From: Aradus depressus
Taxonomy: Eukaryota > Arthropoda > Insecta > Hemiptera > Aradidae
Direction of reading: 5' to 3'
Assembly: GCA_963662175.1 (NCBI GenBank)
Contig: OY759218.1
Location: 24,698,051-24,762,050, forward strand
DNA length: 64,000 nucleotides
Shown here: positions 1 to 12,200 of the stretch, piece after piece
Numbering within the stretch: the first letter of the stretch is position 1
How the letters are laid out: every line of letters starts with the position of its first letter
Notes under the pieces: model-generated
What the model saw: only the letters and a program-made list of their open reading frames with translations
Databases searched by the model: none
What the model was told of the DNA's origin: nothing
Translations under genes and position numbers: made by a program

Positions 1-61
1 TTTTCTTTGAGATCACTGTCATCGTATTGGTCTCACTTTCTTATATTTTTATGTTTGTGAT

Positions 62-240
62 AAATCATGCCCGGGTTTCAACTAAGAGTTCTTATCGCCT
101 ACTATCCTAGCGATCTTTCGTCGTTCTGGTGGACATGAGCCCGACTTGAGTGTAGGAGTCCTAATTTTTGCATAACCAGGGATAATTAGAGTAGGAGAGT
201 TCCTGACATCGCGCAGGCTCGAGACCGCCGTTTAACATCC
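62..240 (-). repeat. tRNA-derived SINE, 3' part
   Basis: The minus strand carries the 3' body of the SINE family whose full-length copy lies at 35427-35754, including the diagnostic GCCCGGG near the 3' end, the 'CCACCAGA' block and the 'CTGACATCG' block as read on plus. The tRNA-like head is missing. Confidence 0.7.
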
Positions 241-361
241 TCTCAACATTTGGCACACTAGGCAACCACACTACCTCTTTGCTGCCGGTATTGATTGTAA
301 CGTGAAGCAGAGAAGTAGGATTTGTTTGTGAAATCTTTGCTGAGAGGTATCCTTTTCAGGT

Positions 362-1108
362 TCTTTTCAACTACAGGTTAACTTATTTAAGGGGAAACAA
401 AACGTTCATTCACTTGTCCACTTTTAAAAACTAACTTTTAGATTAAATAATGTATAAATATTGAATAAATTTCTTAAAGTAATTTCATAGCAATACTAAC
501 GGAAGTTTTCCTCAAGTGATATTTTCATGGAGAGCAAGAATACCTAATAGGCTAAAAAAAACATAAATACAAGTATATCGCTTAAGACAAATACGAAGAA
601 ATCACTCGAGAAAAACTTTTGTTAATATTACTATGAAATTACTTTGAGAAATGTATTCAGTATTTATACTTTAAAATCTAAAAGTTAATTTTCAAAAGGT
701 ACAAGTAAATGTTCTGTTTCTCTTTAAATGACGTTAAGCTGATTAAAAACTGTGGTTGAACCATACTTATTCATTAATGCATCATTTTTCAGATTTTTCA
801 CTTTTCCATATTTAGAAAGAATAGTTTTTCCAGGTACAGGTCGGAATACTTATTTAGTCCTTTTGAACTTTAAAATGAGGCAAGACGAACGCTATGAAAA
901 TGTAGGAGTCTCGATTACATGAGTGACCCTGGGCCCTTATTTTTTTATATTCCTACCCTTCACTAATTTACATTACTTGCTGTAGGCGGGCTTAACAATT
1001 ATTTTTTATAAATAGTGTAGCATGCTGCTATGATGATTTCTATTATTAAAATGTTTTTATAATATGAAAACTGACATTATTGCAGAGATATTGTGAAATA
1101 ATTCAAAT
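362..1108. other. AT-rich sequence, nothing recognised
   Basis: No convincing ORF, splice-linked exon, RNA gene or repeat with recognisable ends was seen here. The composition is AT-rich, like the bulk of the window. Confidence 0.5.
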
Positions 1109-1179
1109 GGACTTGAAAAAATAAAATAAAACTTGTTTATTTAAGATATTGTCTAATTTCACTAACTATATATACATAG

Positions 1180-1209
1180 GAGTACTTTCGGTATTTCTAC
1201 CATCCTCAG
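1180..1209 (-). ncRNA. Compact hammerhead-like motif (left arm)
   Basis: On the minus strand this reads CUGAGGA, U, GGUA-GAAA-UACC, then GAAAGUACUC. The hairpin has four perfect pairs closed by a GAAA loop, and AGUACU after GAA is self-complementary, as expected for a stem III formed between two molecules. One extra base precedes the hairpin relative to the textbook hammerhead core. Self-cleavage is inferred, not shown. Confidence 0.5.
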
Positions 1210-1250
1210 CCAAAAGCATAAGAGATAAGTCTTATCTCTTATGCTTTTGG

Positions 1251-1280
1251 CTGAGGATGGTAGAAATACCGAAAGTACTC
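1251..1280 (+). ncRNA. Compact hammerhead-like motif (right arm)
   Basis: Mirror copy of the 1180-1209 motif: CUGAGGA at 1251, hairpin GGUA-GAAA-UACC, then GAAAG and the palindromic AGUACU. A short stem I is possible between UUGG just before CUGAGGA and CCA after the predicted cleavage base. Confidence 0.5.
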
Positions 1281-1351
1281 CCATGTATATATAGTTAGTG
1301 AAATTAGACAATATCTTAAATAAACAAGTTTTATTTTATTTTTCAAGTCCG

Positions 1352-1763
1352 TTTTTATAATAGTATATACTCTATGATATACCAGAAATCATACCTATCA
1401 TGTGTTGTCTATTTATAATATAATATTATATCAAATGTTCAAATTAAAATATTTTTTGATAATGATTTCTTTCATGTTATATATGTATATATATATAAAA
1501 GTTTATATAATTTTATTTATAACTTGTATTTTTTTCTTCTTGTTGCTTGATTTATATTTATTCCTGGAGACATATTTAATGTTTTAAATAGACAATCCAT
1601 CCATAAGAGATATTGTTGATGGTAATATATTCAAAACGTGTTTATTATGAATATTGACATCAAGTATGGTTTCTGGGATATCAGGGTACATAACATTATA
1701 TAAATAATATTTTAACAAATGGGAGATCATAGCTCATCATTAATCATGATTTAATTTCACAGC
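1352..1763. other. AT-rich sequence, nothing recognised
   Basis: Low-complexity AT-rich sequence. The 61-codon open frame at 1402-1587 is rich in Ile, Tyr and Phe, as expected by chance in such DNA. Confidence 0.5.
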
Positions 1764-2066
1764 ATGTTATTATATGTAATTATTGAATGTTTTAGTTTTC
1801 ACATCTTATCAAGAAATATAGTGCCATCTACTAATTCATGCGTGCTGGTTCCGTATGAGGGCGATGACCTTACTCATGGAGGACACATCTGTTACAATGC
1901 ACTACACCTTAGTACGACTGAGCTCATAGCAAAATCTATGGAAAATGTCTTGTCCAGGTTCCCAAGGCTCGCTGCACTGCATGGTTCTGTGGATAAACCA
2001 GCTATCATAGCAGCCTGTGTTCTTCATAATTTTTGTATCCTGGAACAGGATTTAACACCAGTATGA
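1764..2066 (+). pseudogene. PIF/Harbinger-type transposase C-terminal fragment
   Basis: About 100 codons resemble the C-terminal end of Harbinger (HARBI1-like) DDE transposases. Visible pieces are PYEGDDLTHGG, then a stretch around NALHLSTTELI, then RFPRLAALHG, and the family-typical ending AACVLHNFCI. The upstream catalytic region is not found, and there is no intact element around it. The fragment is therefore a remnant. Transposases of this family cut and paste DNA elements at short A/T-rich targets; this copy can hardly do so alone. Confidence 0.75.
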
Positions 2067-2069
2067 ATT

Positions 2070-4150
2070 AGAACATTTGTATTATGTTGTTTTGTACAAA
2101 TGTGTATTTATTTCATTTCTCTAGTTTTAAAATTAGTTTTTTCTTTTTTTATTATTATTACTTGAATGGTCAATGATTTAAGTCAATATATATACGTTTT
2201 ATATATATATATAGTTTACGAAAAGTAAATTATATCCTCGCTCCATTTCAAGAGGGAAACAACTCAAATTTTTATTGGCTCATTAAAAATACATATTAGC
2301 AAAGAAACATCTGCTCTCTTCCGTAAATTTCAATAACTACGACGTGTAGTGCTCTATCAGTTTATTTACGTAATATATATCGGCAAGATCTCAAAACCGT
2401 CAATGTGGAGTTGCTTTCTTCTTGAAGTGAAGCTTCGATATGATGACAACATATGTTTTCAGTACTCTTCATTGTATGTATGTATTTATTTTTTAACAGC
2501 AGTTCTCACCTCTTAATCACTTTTATCATATTATTTATATAATTTTAGTCAGTGCAATACATTTTTGGTTAGTAATTTAAATAATTTGCTAAAACGGTTA
2601 GTCTTGTACATATGTTGGAGATGAAAAGGTTGACTTTTTTGTCCCACGCTCATGAGGGATGAGAGTCATTTTTTTTTTATTATTTATTAATTTGTTTTTC
2701 AATTTTATATTAATAAATGTTTATGCCGTATGAATTCTATATTTTTTGACCTGGAATGAGAGAAATGTTTATCTTTTATTGGAAAGAATTATTTATATTT
2801 TGTTTAACTTTCCTTTTATTGGATAGATAATGCATTGATGATCAATATAAAAAATCTAAATTATTACATTTTGCAATATAGGTACCATGTTGCAAAATAT
2901 TTTAACTAAAGAGTATTCCATTTCCAGATAAATGAATTATATTTAGGAAATATGCCTAAGAAGGTAAAAAAAATTAATGTATGTAAAATATGTTATTTTA
3001 AAATGTACTATTCTCACATAGTGCCTCGCAAGATCGATCAAGTGTTTGTGACATCAGAAATTTTTAGAATATCACAAGCCGCCAGTTTGTATGTATTTCT
3101 CGTTACTAATAGAAAAATATGTGATTTGGCCAGTACAGGACCTTCCTATACCAACAAATTTTATAGAAATCATTCTCCTTCCCCCCTCTCTCAAATGCAT
3201 TTCATACTGGCATTACTGGATAATGAAAATAATGAATTGGCGTCAGGGTTTTTTTTTTTTGGTTTCATTGTTTAGCATAATTCTGAGCAAAATTCAGAGG
3301 ACCTTGAAACGTAAGAACTCGATCTCGGATTTTCGCACGAATACTATTTAGAAAGAAATTCAAAAAAATGAAACTGGTGGCGTGCTCAAATGTCACCAAC
3401 ACTTGTGAGGTACTGTATACATTTTTTTCATTCTGATTCGATTTTGCCTTGCATAGATAGCGAAAGAAGTAAAATATAAAAAATATAGGCTATTTCAAAG
3501 TCAAAAAGTTTCATTTTTTCCTTGTTTCATGATTTTTTTTTTTTTTAATTGTATATATTGTGGTGTAACTCAGCTATTATTTTGTTGAAATATTCATATC
3601 TTTTTCACTGTTCATAGTTTTATAGTCAAAACTTTGTTACAAAACTTCTAATTTTTAGAATTGTGTTAAAAATACAAAATACATGATTTTTAAAAACTAG
3701 TTTTTTACAAATTTTTGTTTCTTATTTAATAACCTTTAAAATCAGTTGGTATCAAGTCCTTGCTGTGTTCGGAGCTCCAGGGGATACATTTACATATTGG
3801 ATAAGTACCTTCCATTCAACTTTTCTATTTTTTTTTTTACTTTTTTGATTTGGTTTTAGGTGTTAATGAACTTCCTGACTCCAAATTGAAATGTAAACTG
3901 TTATTTGTCTATTTATCCTAGTTAAATTTTTTTATCCAGAAGAATTTTCACATTTATTTTGTAATCTTTATACCGGTAATTTATTTCCTAACCTATTTTT
4001 TCTCCTTGACATTCCCGGCCCGGAACCGTTATCACATTACTTCAGGCCGGGCGTCGCTTGTTTTGACGCAGTACGTCAACACCTTTTTCTCTAGTTCATT
4101 TTAGCTATTCGCTCATAGCATCTGCTTTTCCTAACTATCCCTAGTAAGAG
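2070..4150. other. AT-rich intergenic stretch
   Basis: No supported gene. The overlapping open frames at 2952-3275 and 3091-3351 show no domain and no splice context, and I treat them as chance. Poly-T runs occur near 3250 and 3535. Confidence 0.5.
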
Positions 4151-4518
4151 GGAGGGGGAATTTATCCTTCGAGGCATCCTTCATCCTTCTTCTTTCGAAG
4201 AATCATCTTTGCGAATGGAGAAATGTCACCTAGCATGTCTTCGAGTCGTCGTCGTTCGTCAGTCCAATGGTCACATTCAAAGAACGTGTGTTTCATGTCA
4301 TCTCAGTCCGCACCGCAATATTTGCACTCGACCGTCTGTACCTTATTCATTTTGTACAGGTAATGTCGGAAATATTTGCGTTCAGAGAGGAATTGGGTCG
4401 TATAAAAGCCCACCTCCCCAAACTTCCTGTTCCAAATCAAGACTATTATATGCACAAGGGAAAGAAAATAATGAGGCAGTGCTGAAGTAGTTAACCTTCC
4501 ATTAGTCGCGTATATCAA
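4150..4518 (-). pseudogene. Non-LTR retrotransposon 3' end fragment
   Basis: Read on minus, the region gives FYTTQFLSERKYFRHYLYKM, then VECKYCGAD, a stop codon, then DDMKHTFFECDHWTDERRRL. The CxxC followed by H and C about ten residues later is the Cys/His segment at the end of ORF2 in Jockey/R1-like LINEs, downstream of the reverse transcriptase. An in-frame stop and missing upstream domains mark it as dead. Confidence 0.65.
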
Positions 4519-4519
4519 G

Positions 4520-5950
4520 GAGATATATAGTGATATCGTTGGGGCTTGTAGACGTTAAGCGGGTGGTGTGAGGCTTCCCCCCTCCTAACTTCGGTTCATG
4601 ATTCGGCCATTAAGTTTGACTTCCCAGTTCCCTCGTCCTCTTTGACGCCAGAGTGTAAAAGTATCTGCTGGATACCCGCGACTAAATTTGTAAGTATCTC
4701 TTACGTCATGGTATTTTCAATCAATTTTCTCGGAAACTTCAGCAGAAGTTGAAAGAGACTTCCTATCAGGATGAACACCAAAAGAATCAGCCACAAGAAA
4801 CCGGTGTTGCCCAAAAAATAAAATGGTATAGCCCTTGTCAAATGATAAAAATAAAAGACTGTCAAGGTATTCATGTTCCTCATGTGGCATGTCCCTGTGC
4901 CTTCAGCACTGTGCTAAGATATGCCAAAACGGCTATGATAAACCAAGTCAAACACATATTAGTAAGTAGTGGTTCAGATCATGAGTATCACATTAATGGT
5001 ATTGCTATCAATTTACTATTATTATATTATTTACTATTCATTTTATTCATCTTTTTCAACATTTATTTTACTCTTTTCAATGTTGAAAGAAAAAAAAGGT
5101 TACACCTAATGCAGTCTTTTTGTAATTAAGTGTTCATTAGTTATTAAGAATTATTATTTATAAAAGGCTGCTAATGCATTTGAAGATTTATGACTACGGG
5201 TAATTTACTCAATTTAAGAGTACGGTACTTTCAAATATTGTGAATACTGTAAAATTAACTGTTGAAACCTTATGTTTAATGTTATTTGTGCCTTTATACC
5301 TTTTAAGTATTCAAATATTGTGTTAATCCTTACAAAACTATTTTTGTGAGCAATAAAAACGAGTTACTAATCAATAAATTGTATTTATACCTTCCTGTAG
5401 AATAATAGAAAATATGACATAGTACTGAGATAAGTATCCGTGAGATATACCGTGACTATTTGTGTCAGGAGGAGGCAGAAACGGATATAGGACAAGTACT
5501 TCTGTGGTTGACGGACTTGAAGAAGTTTGTTTCCTTGTTCAATTTCTTGAATTTAAATAAGATTCTAAAGGGGAAGGGATGTTGTCTATTGAAGAGGCAG
5601 AGAGATTTCAATAGGTTTTCTTATGAACAAGCTGTAAATCTTCTAAAATGAAGTTTACTGTCCCGAGGAAGCTTGCAATGTAGCGTAGCAAAAACGTATT
5701 CTTAAGCCGATATCAAAACTCATACTACAGATACATCTGCAGACGAAGTTATTTGAGCATATTCCTGAAACATTTATAAACAATTGCATTAGACCCCCTT
5801 ATTTCCGACGTTGTCGGGACCATGATACCGCTGGTTAGCGAAATCGCCAGTTAAAATGGAATATGTTTTTAAGCATCTCTGGTATGCTTTTAGCTAATGT
5901 TTTCCGGTATTTCTTCCAGATCCGAATATGTATTGTCTAATGCCCCACAA
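4520..5950. other. Intergenic, nothing recognised
   Basis: Open frames at 4749-5129 and 5460-5651 have no recognised domain and no consistent exon context. No repeat ends were seen. Confidence 0.45.
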
Positions 5951-6075
5951 ATATATGTACATATACATATAAAAAGTGTATCGCTTTCGGCCTATGCTAT
6001 CGTCAGCAAAAAGTTCAAAAGTGGACATTGTATGCCAGCCGAAACCGGTACACTTTGTATATACATTTTAGTGGA
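5950..6075. repeat. Short foldback element with hammerhead-like motif
   Basis: The left arm (about 5952-5991) and right arm (about 6038-6070) are imperfect reverse complements sharing the GCCGAAA and GTACAC words. It is a small, decayed relative of the inverted-repeat elements at 1110-1350 and 12660-12960. Confidence 0.5.
5980..6006 (-). ncRNA. Decayed compact hammerhead-like motif
   Basis: Minus strand reads CUGACGA (rc of 6000-6006), a weak hairpin, then CCGAAAGCGAU. The right arm near 6041 keeps GCCGAAACCGGUA, whose ACCGGU is self-complementary, but has lost CUGANGA. Both arms look degraded. Confidence 0.35.
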
Positions 6076-6423
6076 ATTAGGCAATATAAAACAAGTTTTT
6101 TAAACCTCAAAATCCCTTACTAGAAAAATTTTATTAGAGACCAAAAAAATATTTATTTGTAATATGATATTTATGACATCTATTACTTTTTTTTAAAGAA
6201 ATGCAAGACCTATTTAATAACTTAAGGTTATTTTGAGATCAAAGCTAAACGGAGATGTATAAATAATCAGTTTTTTAGTCTCAACTAAAATTTTGTTTGT
6301 TCTATTCTAGTTAGAGGTTTTGGATTTAAGGATGATTGGATCGATATGCACAATAACCTATTACTATGTGTTTCTCAGACTCTTTCATGGAACCTACCAT
6401 TATAAAATTACCGGTACAGCCTG

Positions 6424-6440
6424 TATACAGGGTGTCCCAG
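6424..6440. repeat. Possible Tc1/mariner-type terminal repeat
   Basis: TATACAGGGTGTCCCAG resembles the ends of mariner-like elements, and a mariner-type transposase fragment lies 450 bp downstream on minus. No matching opposite end was found, so the element is probably truncated. Confidence 0.4.
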
Positions 6441-6874
6441 ATCTTAATGGCCAAACTGTGGGGATCAATTGTACGGTTCGAAAGCAACAAAAAATGCCTC
6501 TTAGAAATTTTTCAAAAAGGGCTGCCTTTGGAGATATATGATATTTTGTGTTACTCGAACTCTGTCCTCTCTTTCTGTATCAAAACGCAATTAAGTTCAG
6601 AAATAGTGTGGCTACGACGAAACTGATTACACTATTAGATACAGCATTAAATTTTCTATCAGAATGTCATATATTCAATTTTCAGAGTATCTAAAGAATG
6701 CGACCAATACCAGTGCAACTATTTGAAAATTTCAAAACTTGAAATTTTGGAAAATGTTGCATGTTTTCTGGATTTATTCAAGGGATCCCTTCAACACCTA
6801 AAATTTCACAAAAACTTCTTCATTTAATGGACTTTGCATTGGTAATTCACAGCTCTCAGAGTTGAACGGCGATT

Positions 6875-7310
6875 TTCTTAAACTCCGTCATCGCGAGTTG
6901 CAATTTCAACTGAATAGACGTCCGATATAAGTGTTCCCCAGAGGAAGAAATCTAATGGTGTTAAGTCCGGCTCCTTGGTGGCCACCTTACAGGCCCATAC
7001 CTTCCTATCCATCTATCCTCATAATTTTCCTCCATCCACTGTCTGACAGCATTGCTGCTACGCGCTGGGCAGCCATCCATCTGGATCCATGAGTTCATCC
7101 TCAGCGCTAAGGGAACCTCTTCCAGTTCAATGGGTAGTTCGTGTTGAAGGAGCTGTAAAAAGGCGTTAGAATCAAACCGGTCTGGAATCACAATCGGTGG
7201 TAGAAGATATTCTCCTAGCATTCCACACCATACGTTCACTTTGAACTGGTATTGATGGCTGGATACTCTACCCATGTGTGGGTTAACATGAGACCATGCG
7301 TGTGAATTGT
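6875..7310 (-). pseudogene. Tc1/mariner-superfamily transposase fragment
   Basis: On minus the frame reads HAWSHVNPHMGRVSSHQYQF, then a long block with NVWCGMLGEYLLPP, then the second catalytic-Asp neighbourhood WIQMDGCPARSS, and WIGRYGPVRWPPRS. One base is missing after the last, so PDLTPLDFFLWG, which contains the third catalytic region, continues in the next frame (6900-6960). The order of motifs is that of mariner/Tc3-like DD34 transposases. The N-terminal DNA-binding half is absent. Frameshift plus truncation make it inactive. Confidence 0.8.
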
Positions 7311-7314
7311 GTTA

Positions 7315-9077
7315 ATTAAATATTCCTTGCCGCGTAGGATAATGTTAGTTCCTAGTGGATAATGTTAGTTCTGACTCCAACCCTCAACTTCTAGGCCCAT
7401 TAAACCTAGGATATGGTGACTTTTGATTCTAACCAACGCCATATTTGAATTCAGCTCAAAAAATTGCAAAAATAACCACTGCCACCTTGAGACCATAGAC
7501 GACTTCATCAGGAGGAAATTCAGGAAATATCACGAAAACTTACCATCAGTTAAAGGTGCTAGAAGGTTTAAGTTCCGAAACATTTCGTTTAAAACCGCGT
7601 CTCATTCAGGACATTATATTATGAACTTTTACTATCAGTTTTTCCCCCCTTAAATTTTTCATCATGTTACTGCCACTCCAGTCATCTGTATAAATATCTG
7701 CACATTTTCTACTTTTTCTGTTCTATTGATTAATTGCTTAAACAAACTTTAAGGGGTAAATGTATCCCAAAAGTTATTTTTCATTGGCCAAATGTTACTA
7801 ACGCATAGATTTCCAATCATGTAATTATACCATGCAAAACCAATTCATGTTCATCTGGTAAATAAAGAATTTTATATAAAAAAAAAAATTCACTGCCATC
7901 TCAATTTTGTTAATTTTGGATATTGTGAGTTTTGATTCTGGAGAACTCATATATCAATAGTTTTCAAGATAAAGTTAATATACATATATACATATGTATA
8001 TATGCATTCACTAGGAGGAGTGCAGGAAAAAAGTAACAACAATCATTAATCATCCCAGAGAAGGCCAAAAAACACAGTTATTTTTTAAATTTATATTCCT
8101 ATGTGTTTTTTTTTTTTTTTTTTTTTTATATTTCATTAAAATACAATCCGGATTCTTCCACTTATCGTACTCCTCCCTACATTTATTTATAGAGAAAATA
8201 ATGAAATAATTGATTTATTCATATATATGTAAGAGCTTTGAAATTCTTTCCTCCAGTATATCATCGAAACAATTCTCCGGTTTCTTCAAATTTTATGATT
8301 GTATAAATAAATAAATAATTACTGTATTGTAGTTATAAATGCCTAAAAATTAACTCAGAATAATAAAACAAATATATATTTATTATTAGTATTACATCCA
8401 TGTAGGAACTTTTTTTTTTTTTTTCTAAAAATGTTATACGATATCAAATTCGGGAAATCCGCTAAAAATTTCGATTCCATAACATTTATTAATTAATAAT
8501 TCATAATTTATTTAATTATGTCCAAACTATAAGTGTTTACCTGTTCAAATTTTGAGAAAATATATATATGAAACATTTTACTCAAAAAATTAGGCTCTCA
8601 AAGAAGACGAAACAGAAAAATGAAATGAAAATGACTTGTGTATTAATATGCAGACTGATATAATAATTATATATTATATATTCTATTTTCTTCGTTTTTA
8701 TCAATCGACTGACAGTAGTAATCGATAGTTGTATTTCGTTATCAGAGTTCCTATCAAATCGGTTTTACAAATAATAGTAACTAATTTTATATTACAATAT
8801 ATATTTGAGTTCGGCTTAATAGTACGTTCTCAAAGCAATATAGTTTATGGATCATGATCGGATCATAGCTCATTTTGTTCCATCAAGAAACTGACATTTC
8901 TTTTTTTAACCATGATTAGCATTTGAATAATTCTTTATTCCGATCCCTATGGATCTGCGCGCTCTATGGTTTTCTTGTGAATTTATTTTTATTGGGTTTA
9001 CAGTAGGTAAGCAGTGTTTCAACGATCAGAATACTTTTTTTTTACGTTAATGTTTATGAATTTCCGTTGTTAATCAG
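7315..9077. other. AT-rich stretch upstream of the first recognised CUB exon
   Basis: Probably intron or flank of the LRP-like gene. Poly-T or poly-A tracts occur at 7880, 8106 and 8410. No exon or repeat ends are recognised. Confidence 0.4.
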
Positions 9078-9237
9078 GGAATCAGTTGATTGCAGCGAAG
9101 AAAAATGGATGTGGGGACGTACATTTGGTGCAGGAGCAGGGGATTATTAAAAGTCCGAATTATCCTCAATCATACCCGAGTTCTGCAAACTGTACGTGGA
9201 CGATACTAGCTCCACCCTTCTCAATTCTGACGTTATT
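9078..9237 (+). CDS. LRP-like gene, exon: CUB domain N-terminal half
   Basis: Encodes NQLIAAKKNGCGDVHL then GIIKSPNYPQSYPSSANCTW and APPFSILTL, a textbook CUB start. Donor is GTAAGA at 9238. The acceptor could be TTAATCAG (9077) or ATTGCAG (9095); both keep the frame, and the first has the better pyrimidine tract. Confidence 0.85.
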
Positions 9238-12200
9238 GTAAGATAATCTACTTTTTTCATGCTGTCATACATCTTTCTCCCCGCCAATGATTTGAATCCT
9301 TTCCTAAACCATGGTGCGGTCTTATATTAGCTCTTCTGATTCCTTCCGTTCACACCTCTAAAACTATATAAATTACCCCCTGGAGATTTTTTATTAATAT
9401 GATTTGATAATACTGCGTGAAAAAGTTGCTTATCCAAGTAGCTATATGTGGCTTTTAAAAAAGGTCAAAACGTTTTTTAAACTTATTTTTTTCAAAGTTG
9501 GAATTCCTTTATTGGAATTTTTTTATTAAGAACTTTAAAAATGCCTCAGAGGAGGCAAAACGCCCCCAGGAAAGAACCTTGTAAATACTTATTCTATTTT
9601 ATTATTATTTGTCTCCCCACAGTATCCCTATGAGGAGGTCAGTTTTTTTTTCTGCATGTGCCAAGCCTCTGCATATATGCATTATTGTTGGCTGGGTATT
9701 TTATACCTTCGTCACCTCCCTCCCTAATTGTATGTGAAAACGTATGCTAGCTGCGTAAAATAAATGCACACAAAAGCCTTCCCAATATATTTTTGCATTC
9801 AATCTTCTCTGGGGTCTGAGTCTTCTTTTTTCGATGAGAAGCATCTCGGCATTTTCATTATCTCAAATTTAGGACTGGGTTGTGTAGCTGCTACCTTCCT
9901 CTCCCCCGATGAATTTGGAAGGTTCTGTACATCCTGGTCTTCATTTCCTGACCGGTATGGCAGAAGAAGAATCCCAGATAGCAGTCTTGACTTGACTTGA
10001 GTCAGTTGCCCTTCTCTGCATGCGACAGCTCGCTCAGGGCTACTCCTGTCTTTTTGAAGGCTTCTCCGCATGCTTACACTATTTTTTGTTGCTTTCTCAG
10101 GCTATATTCACAGCCAGGACTATTTTGTCTGCAAAGATAGCCTGAATATGCACCTGGGTCGGTTCCTTCTCTAGAACCCTAGACTGGTTCCTTTGTACTT
10201 TAGCATTTCTTCCCTTATGAAACCTACCGTAGCGACAATTATATTCACCGTTATTATTTTATCATTGTTTGGGTGTTGTTGCTTATCGTCGCTGTTAGTG
10301 CAAAACGTCGTATGTCAAGAACCCTAGCTTTTCAAGGGAGAAAAAAAGATTTTTATTTCATTTGGGTTAGGTCTATTTCACTTCAATTTTTGATTGTTAG
10401 TTTATGATGAAGGTATATTTCATAACTGGAAAGATGTTGCTCTTACGGTCATCACGATGGACAACAGATTTATTACATAGAATATTTTGCAAAGTATTAT
10501 TTGTAAAACTACAATATGAGCTATTGTATTTATACAGCATGGTCCAGGTATGATTTTTTGACATTTTATTTTTATTTTTTTCCATTAGCTGTAGACATAC
10601 GACCTTCTTACATAACTTGAAGATCTTTGAAAGCACATTGCCATTTTGCAGCAATAAAGAAACATTTGACATAAGACATTTTGCATTAACAGCAGTGATA
10701 TGACAGGATTCCTCATCATAGAATGGGCTCACCAGCCTATGTAGATACACGAAACAACATCTCAAACGCTGATAGTGGCACTGTCTAACAAATATAGTAT
10801 AATCAAGGTAAAATGTATTCTGCTGGGAAACATGAACCGTTTCGGAGAAACGAAAGAGAATACCATCCCATACTATCAAAATATTGATAATAGTATTTGT
10901 ACCGGAAATCGAAGGAAATATTTTTATCAATTTAATCAAATATAGCAACTTATTTCATGATTTCTTGAATATTTGACTAATGTATGATTTAAAAAAAAAA
11001 TTATTGTTTGTAGAATAAAGGACTTGGACATAGAAGAAGATGCAGATTGCGTGTCACCGCCATGTTGTCTAAGTAACTCTTTGGTGCTGCCTGTAAATGA
11101 AACTGACATTCTTCAGCGCTTCTGTGGCCGCAATTCCACTCTGGATCCTATACAGTTTTCTCGTCGTGAAACAAAAATAAAATTTGTCACTTCAAGCTCA
11201 AATTTGAAATCTCGAGGGTTTCTCATTTCATACCGCATAAAGGTTTTTAAATCAGGTACTATTTTTAGATAAATAAATACTGTAGTATTCTGTTTTTTGG
11301 GTTTTATAATCAGCATTGTTTTTTTTAAATTGATAAATCACTTCCGAATATTTGTTCCAATGCTCGGCATAGAACAATGTCACAGGCAGCTATGTGCCCC
11401 TTCTAGTGAGAACCTGTGCTGTTGTAGGCAACGAAAAATTCATCAATTGAGAACTACCACGCGGTAGAGTGATTTTAGAAAGATTTTTTCCCTTGATTAA
11501 TTAATCTTAAATTAATGAATCTCGAACTTTTTTCAGCAATAAAATTAAGTGCGTGGGCTATACGGATTAGGTTTTTATTAAACTTTTTAACAATTTTTCA
11601 GCCTTTATCATGTAGGAGGTCGCATCTTTCAAATGTAACAAAACCCGATTTTCTATTCCGCTATCGTTGGGAATGATTTTCAGACTAGAATTAATAAAAC
11701 GGCATAATGTGTCGTGATTGGTTTTATCGAGGATTTCAGGCGCCAAAAGAAATGGGTTGCCAGCTTCGTGGGAACTCAGTTTTCCTATTAAAAGATTAGC
11801 CACATAATTACCCCTTACGTCTGTGGTATCATCTACGACCAGGTACTCATATTTGTCGCCTATGTGTTTCTTAAGTATTTGTAATGTTTTTTTATAACAA
11901 AGATCTAGCTAATTCTTACGGAGCGTGCTCTCATCTGGGATATTTCGGTTCGTGTATTTCGAAAGAGCCGAAACTAATGCCAGCCATAAGTATAAAAATG
12001 TTTATTCGGCATAAGACTGTGTTCTTACAAAGAAAAATTTTAATCAATGCACGAACATAATTACGCTCAAAATTGGTATTTAAGTTTCAAAAGGATGCTC
12101 CTGTATGTACATGTAGGTACATATTTAAGTACGTGCTTACTTCTAGAAAAGAAAAAAACTTACCAGTTTTAACATGTTGATCAAGTTTTGCGAACTTTTA

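Larger units (their letters stand above)
1110..1350. repeat. Near-perfect 120-bp palindrome
   Basis: Arms 1110-1229 and 1231-1350 are reverse complements with a single spacer base at 1230 and about one mismatch. Each arm contains the compact hammerhead-like motif, so the two motifs point away from each other on opposite strands. The lack of decay between the arms suggests a young element or ongoing arm-to-arm conversion. Confidence 0.9.

Noticed and set aside
2952..3275. 107-codon plus-strand frame
   Set aside because: No domain, overlapping alternative frame, AT-rich random-looking composition.
4749..5129. 126-codon plus-strand frame with several cysteines
   Set aside because: Ends in a low-complexity hydrophobic run; no family and no splice context.
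10397..10948. 183-codon minus-strand open frame in an intron
   Set aside because: Longest chance-like frame here, but no recognised domain, no codon bias and no exon partners. Could be an old transposon; not supportable.
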